From the NCBI RefSeq assembly GCF_011044975.1, contig NZ_JAAKZV010000071.1, positions 1 to 33,176 on the forward strand: a stretch of DNA of 33,176 nucleotides. The letters are read 5' to 3'. The notes beneath the pieces are model-generated. The model saw only the letters and a program-made list of their open reading frames with translations, did not search any database and was not told the origin of the DNA. The position numbers and the translations under genes are program-made. This stretch comes from Streptomyces coryli. GTDB lineage: Bacteria > Actinomycetota > Actinomycetes > Streptomycetales > Streptomycetaceae. Position 1 is the stretch's first letter. Each line of letters opens with the position of its first letter. Below, in pieces: positions 32,396 to 33,176 of the stretch.

Positions 32396-33176
32396 GTGAA
32401 GGACGCTCACCGCCGCGCCCGGCTCGCCCGTGGGCACCTGCTCGTCCCGGACGCCCGCGCCGCCCGTACCGAGGATGTCGCCGAGGCGCTCGTGGCGCTG
32501 CATGCCACCGATGCTTCCGCCGTGCTGCTCTCCGCCCGCGCGCGGCTGCGCGAACCCGCGCCGGCGGATGTCGAGCGGGCGCTGTACGAGGACCGCACGC
32601 TGGTCCGGATGCACGCCATGCGGCGCACGCTCTGGGCCGTACCCGCCGAACTCGTCCCCGTCCTCCACCACTCCACCACCCGCACCGTCGCCCGCCGCGA
32701 GCGCGCGATGGTGCTCAAGCAGCTGGCCGCCACCGGCCCCGCCAGGGACGCGGCCTGGCTGGCCGCCGCTGAGGAGGCCGCGCTCGCGGTGGTACGCGAC
32801 GCCGGCGCCGAGGGCGCGGGGACGGCCCAGGTCACCGACGCCGTGCCCGCGTTGCAGGAGACGATCGTGCTCTCCCCCGGCAAGCCCTACGAGTCCACGC
32901 TGCGGGTCGGCGGCTCGGTGCTGCGGCTGCTCGCCATGGACGGGCGGATCCGCCGCACCCGGCCGCTCGGCGGCTGGTCGGCGAACCAGTTCCGGTACGC
33001 GATCGCGCCCCCGATGCCCGAGCTCGACCCGGCCGCGGCGCAGGCGGAGGTGGCGCGACGGTGGCTGGGCACGTACGGGCCGGGGAGCACCGACGACCTG
33101 AAGTGGTGGACCGGCTGGACGGTCGCCGACACCCGGCGTGCGCTGGGCCGTATCGGAGCGGTGGAGGGGGAGGGTG
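32396..33176 (+). CDS. Winged-helix (HTH_42 / AlkZ-YcaQ-like) protein, cut by window end
   Basis: At least 260 codons, open to the right edge. The N-terminal part (R-A-R-L-A-R-G-H-L-L) and the later D-L-K-W-W-T-G-W-T are marks of the HTH_42 winged-helix family, which includes the DNA glycosylases AlkZ and YcaQ that unhook bulky or crosslinking adducts. At the place where AlkZ has its catalytic Q-x-Q, this protein reads A-L-H-A-T-D, so activity of that kind is uncertain. This H-A-T-D variant seems common in a large actinobacterial subgroup. The GTG start is placed by the leaderless TAAGGT promoter. The function of the subgroup is unknown to me. Confidence 0.8.
   Translation, partial: MKDAHRRARLARGHLLVPDARAARTEDVAEALVALHATDASAVLLSARARLREPAPADVERALYEDRTLVRMHAMRRTLWAVPAELVPVLHHSTTRTVARRERAMVLKQLAATGPARDAAWLAAAEEAALAVVRDAGAEGAGTAQVTDAVPALQETIVLSPGKPYESTLRVGGSVLRLLAMDGRIRRTRPLGGWSANQFRYAIAPPMPELDPAAAQAEVARRWLGTYGPGSTDDLKWWTGWTVADTRRALGRIGAVEGEG

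Overview
The window is a very GC-rich actinobacterial chromosome segment and almost certainly comes from Streptomyces or a close relative. Third codon positions are nearly all G or C, GTG starts are frequent, and TTA codons are almost absent. Several genes lack a Shine-Dalgarno and start 6-7 bases after a TAnnnT hexamer, as leaderless streptomycete genes do. The order phoU / phoR-phoP / lipoprotein / carD / ispD-ispF / cysS / rlmB ... msiK matches, from memory, a well-conserved core block of streptomycete chromosomes. The window has 33 protein genes (the last cut by the window end) and one tRNA-Thr.

Left part (1-9300), housekeeping. A tiny cysteine-rich metallothionein-like protein faces phoU. 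PhoU and the PhoR-PhoP two-component system are divergent, with a PHO box between them. A secreted lipoprotein of unknown role and a 0.5 kb gap precede carD, an RNA-polymerase-binding regulator. Then come ispD-ispF (MEP isoprenoid pathway, overlapping), a PPOX/F420-type oxidoreductase, cysS and rlmB.

Middle (9300-16100). A two-gene minus-strand operon (a 499-aa unknown protein with a TTA codon at position 3, then a Nudix hydrolase) diverges from a DoxX-family membrane protein. After these come a sugar-nucleotide transferase, a small exported protein, msiK (the shared ATPase of sugar importers, with a DasR-type operator candidate in its leader) and tRNA-Thr(TGT) with a strong terminator.

Accessory part (16100-26230). 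This holds an acyltransferase-3 membrane protein, then a single gene encoding an alpha/beta hydrolase fused to a macro-like (ADP-ribose-binding type) domain. That gene has a TTG start, two TTA codons and looser codon bias, and is the best candidate here for an undescribed system. Next are a 1,073-aa sortase-anchored surface protein (LADTG motif, 27-bp tandem repeats) and a three-gene cluster of a duplicated membrane-sensor/HAMP protein followed by CapB/PgsB and CapC/PgsC homologues. The usual PgsA partner is absent.

Right part (26230-33176). A LysG/ArgP-type regulator is divergent from a LysE exporter. Then come a double-PepSY protein, a HAD hydrolase, an MDR quinone oxidoreductase, a pentapeptide-repeat protein, an unknown 166-aa protein, a Uma2-type nuclease-fold protein and a winged-helix/AlkZ-like protein running off the end. 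Strong inverted-repeat terminators separate many of the units.
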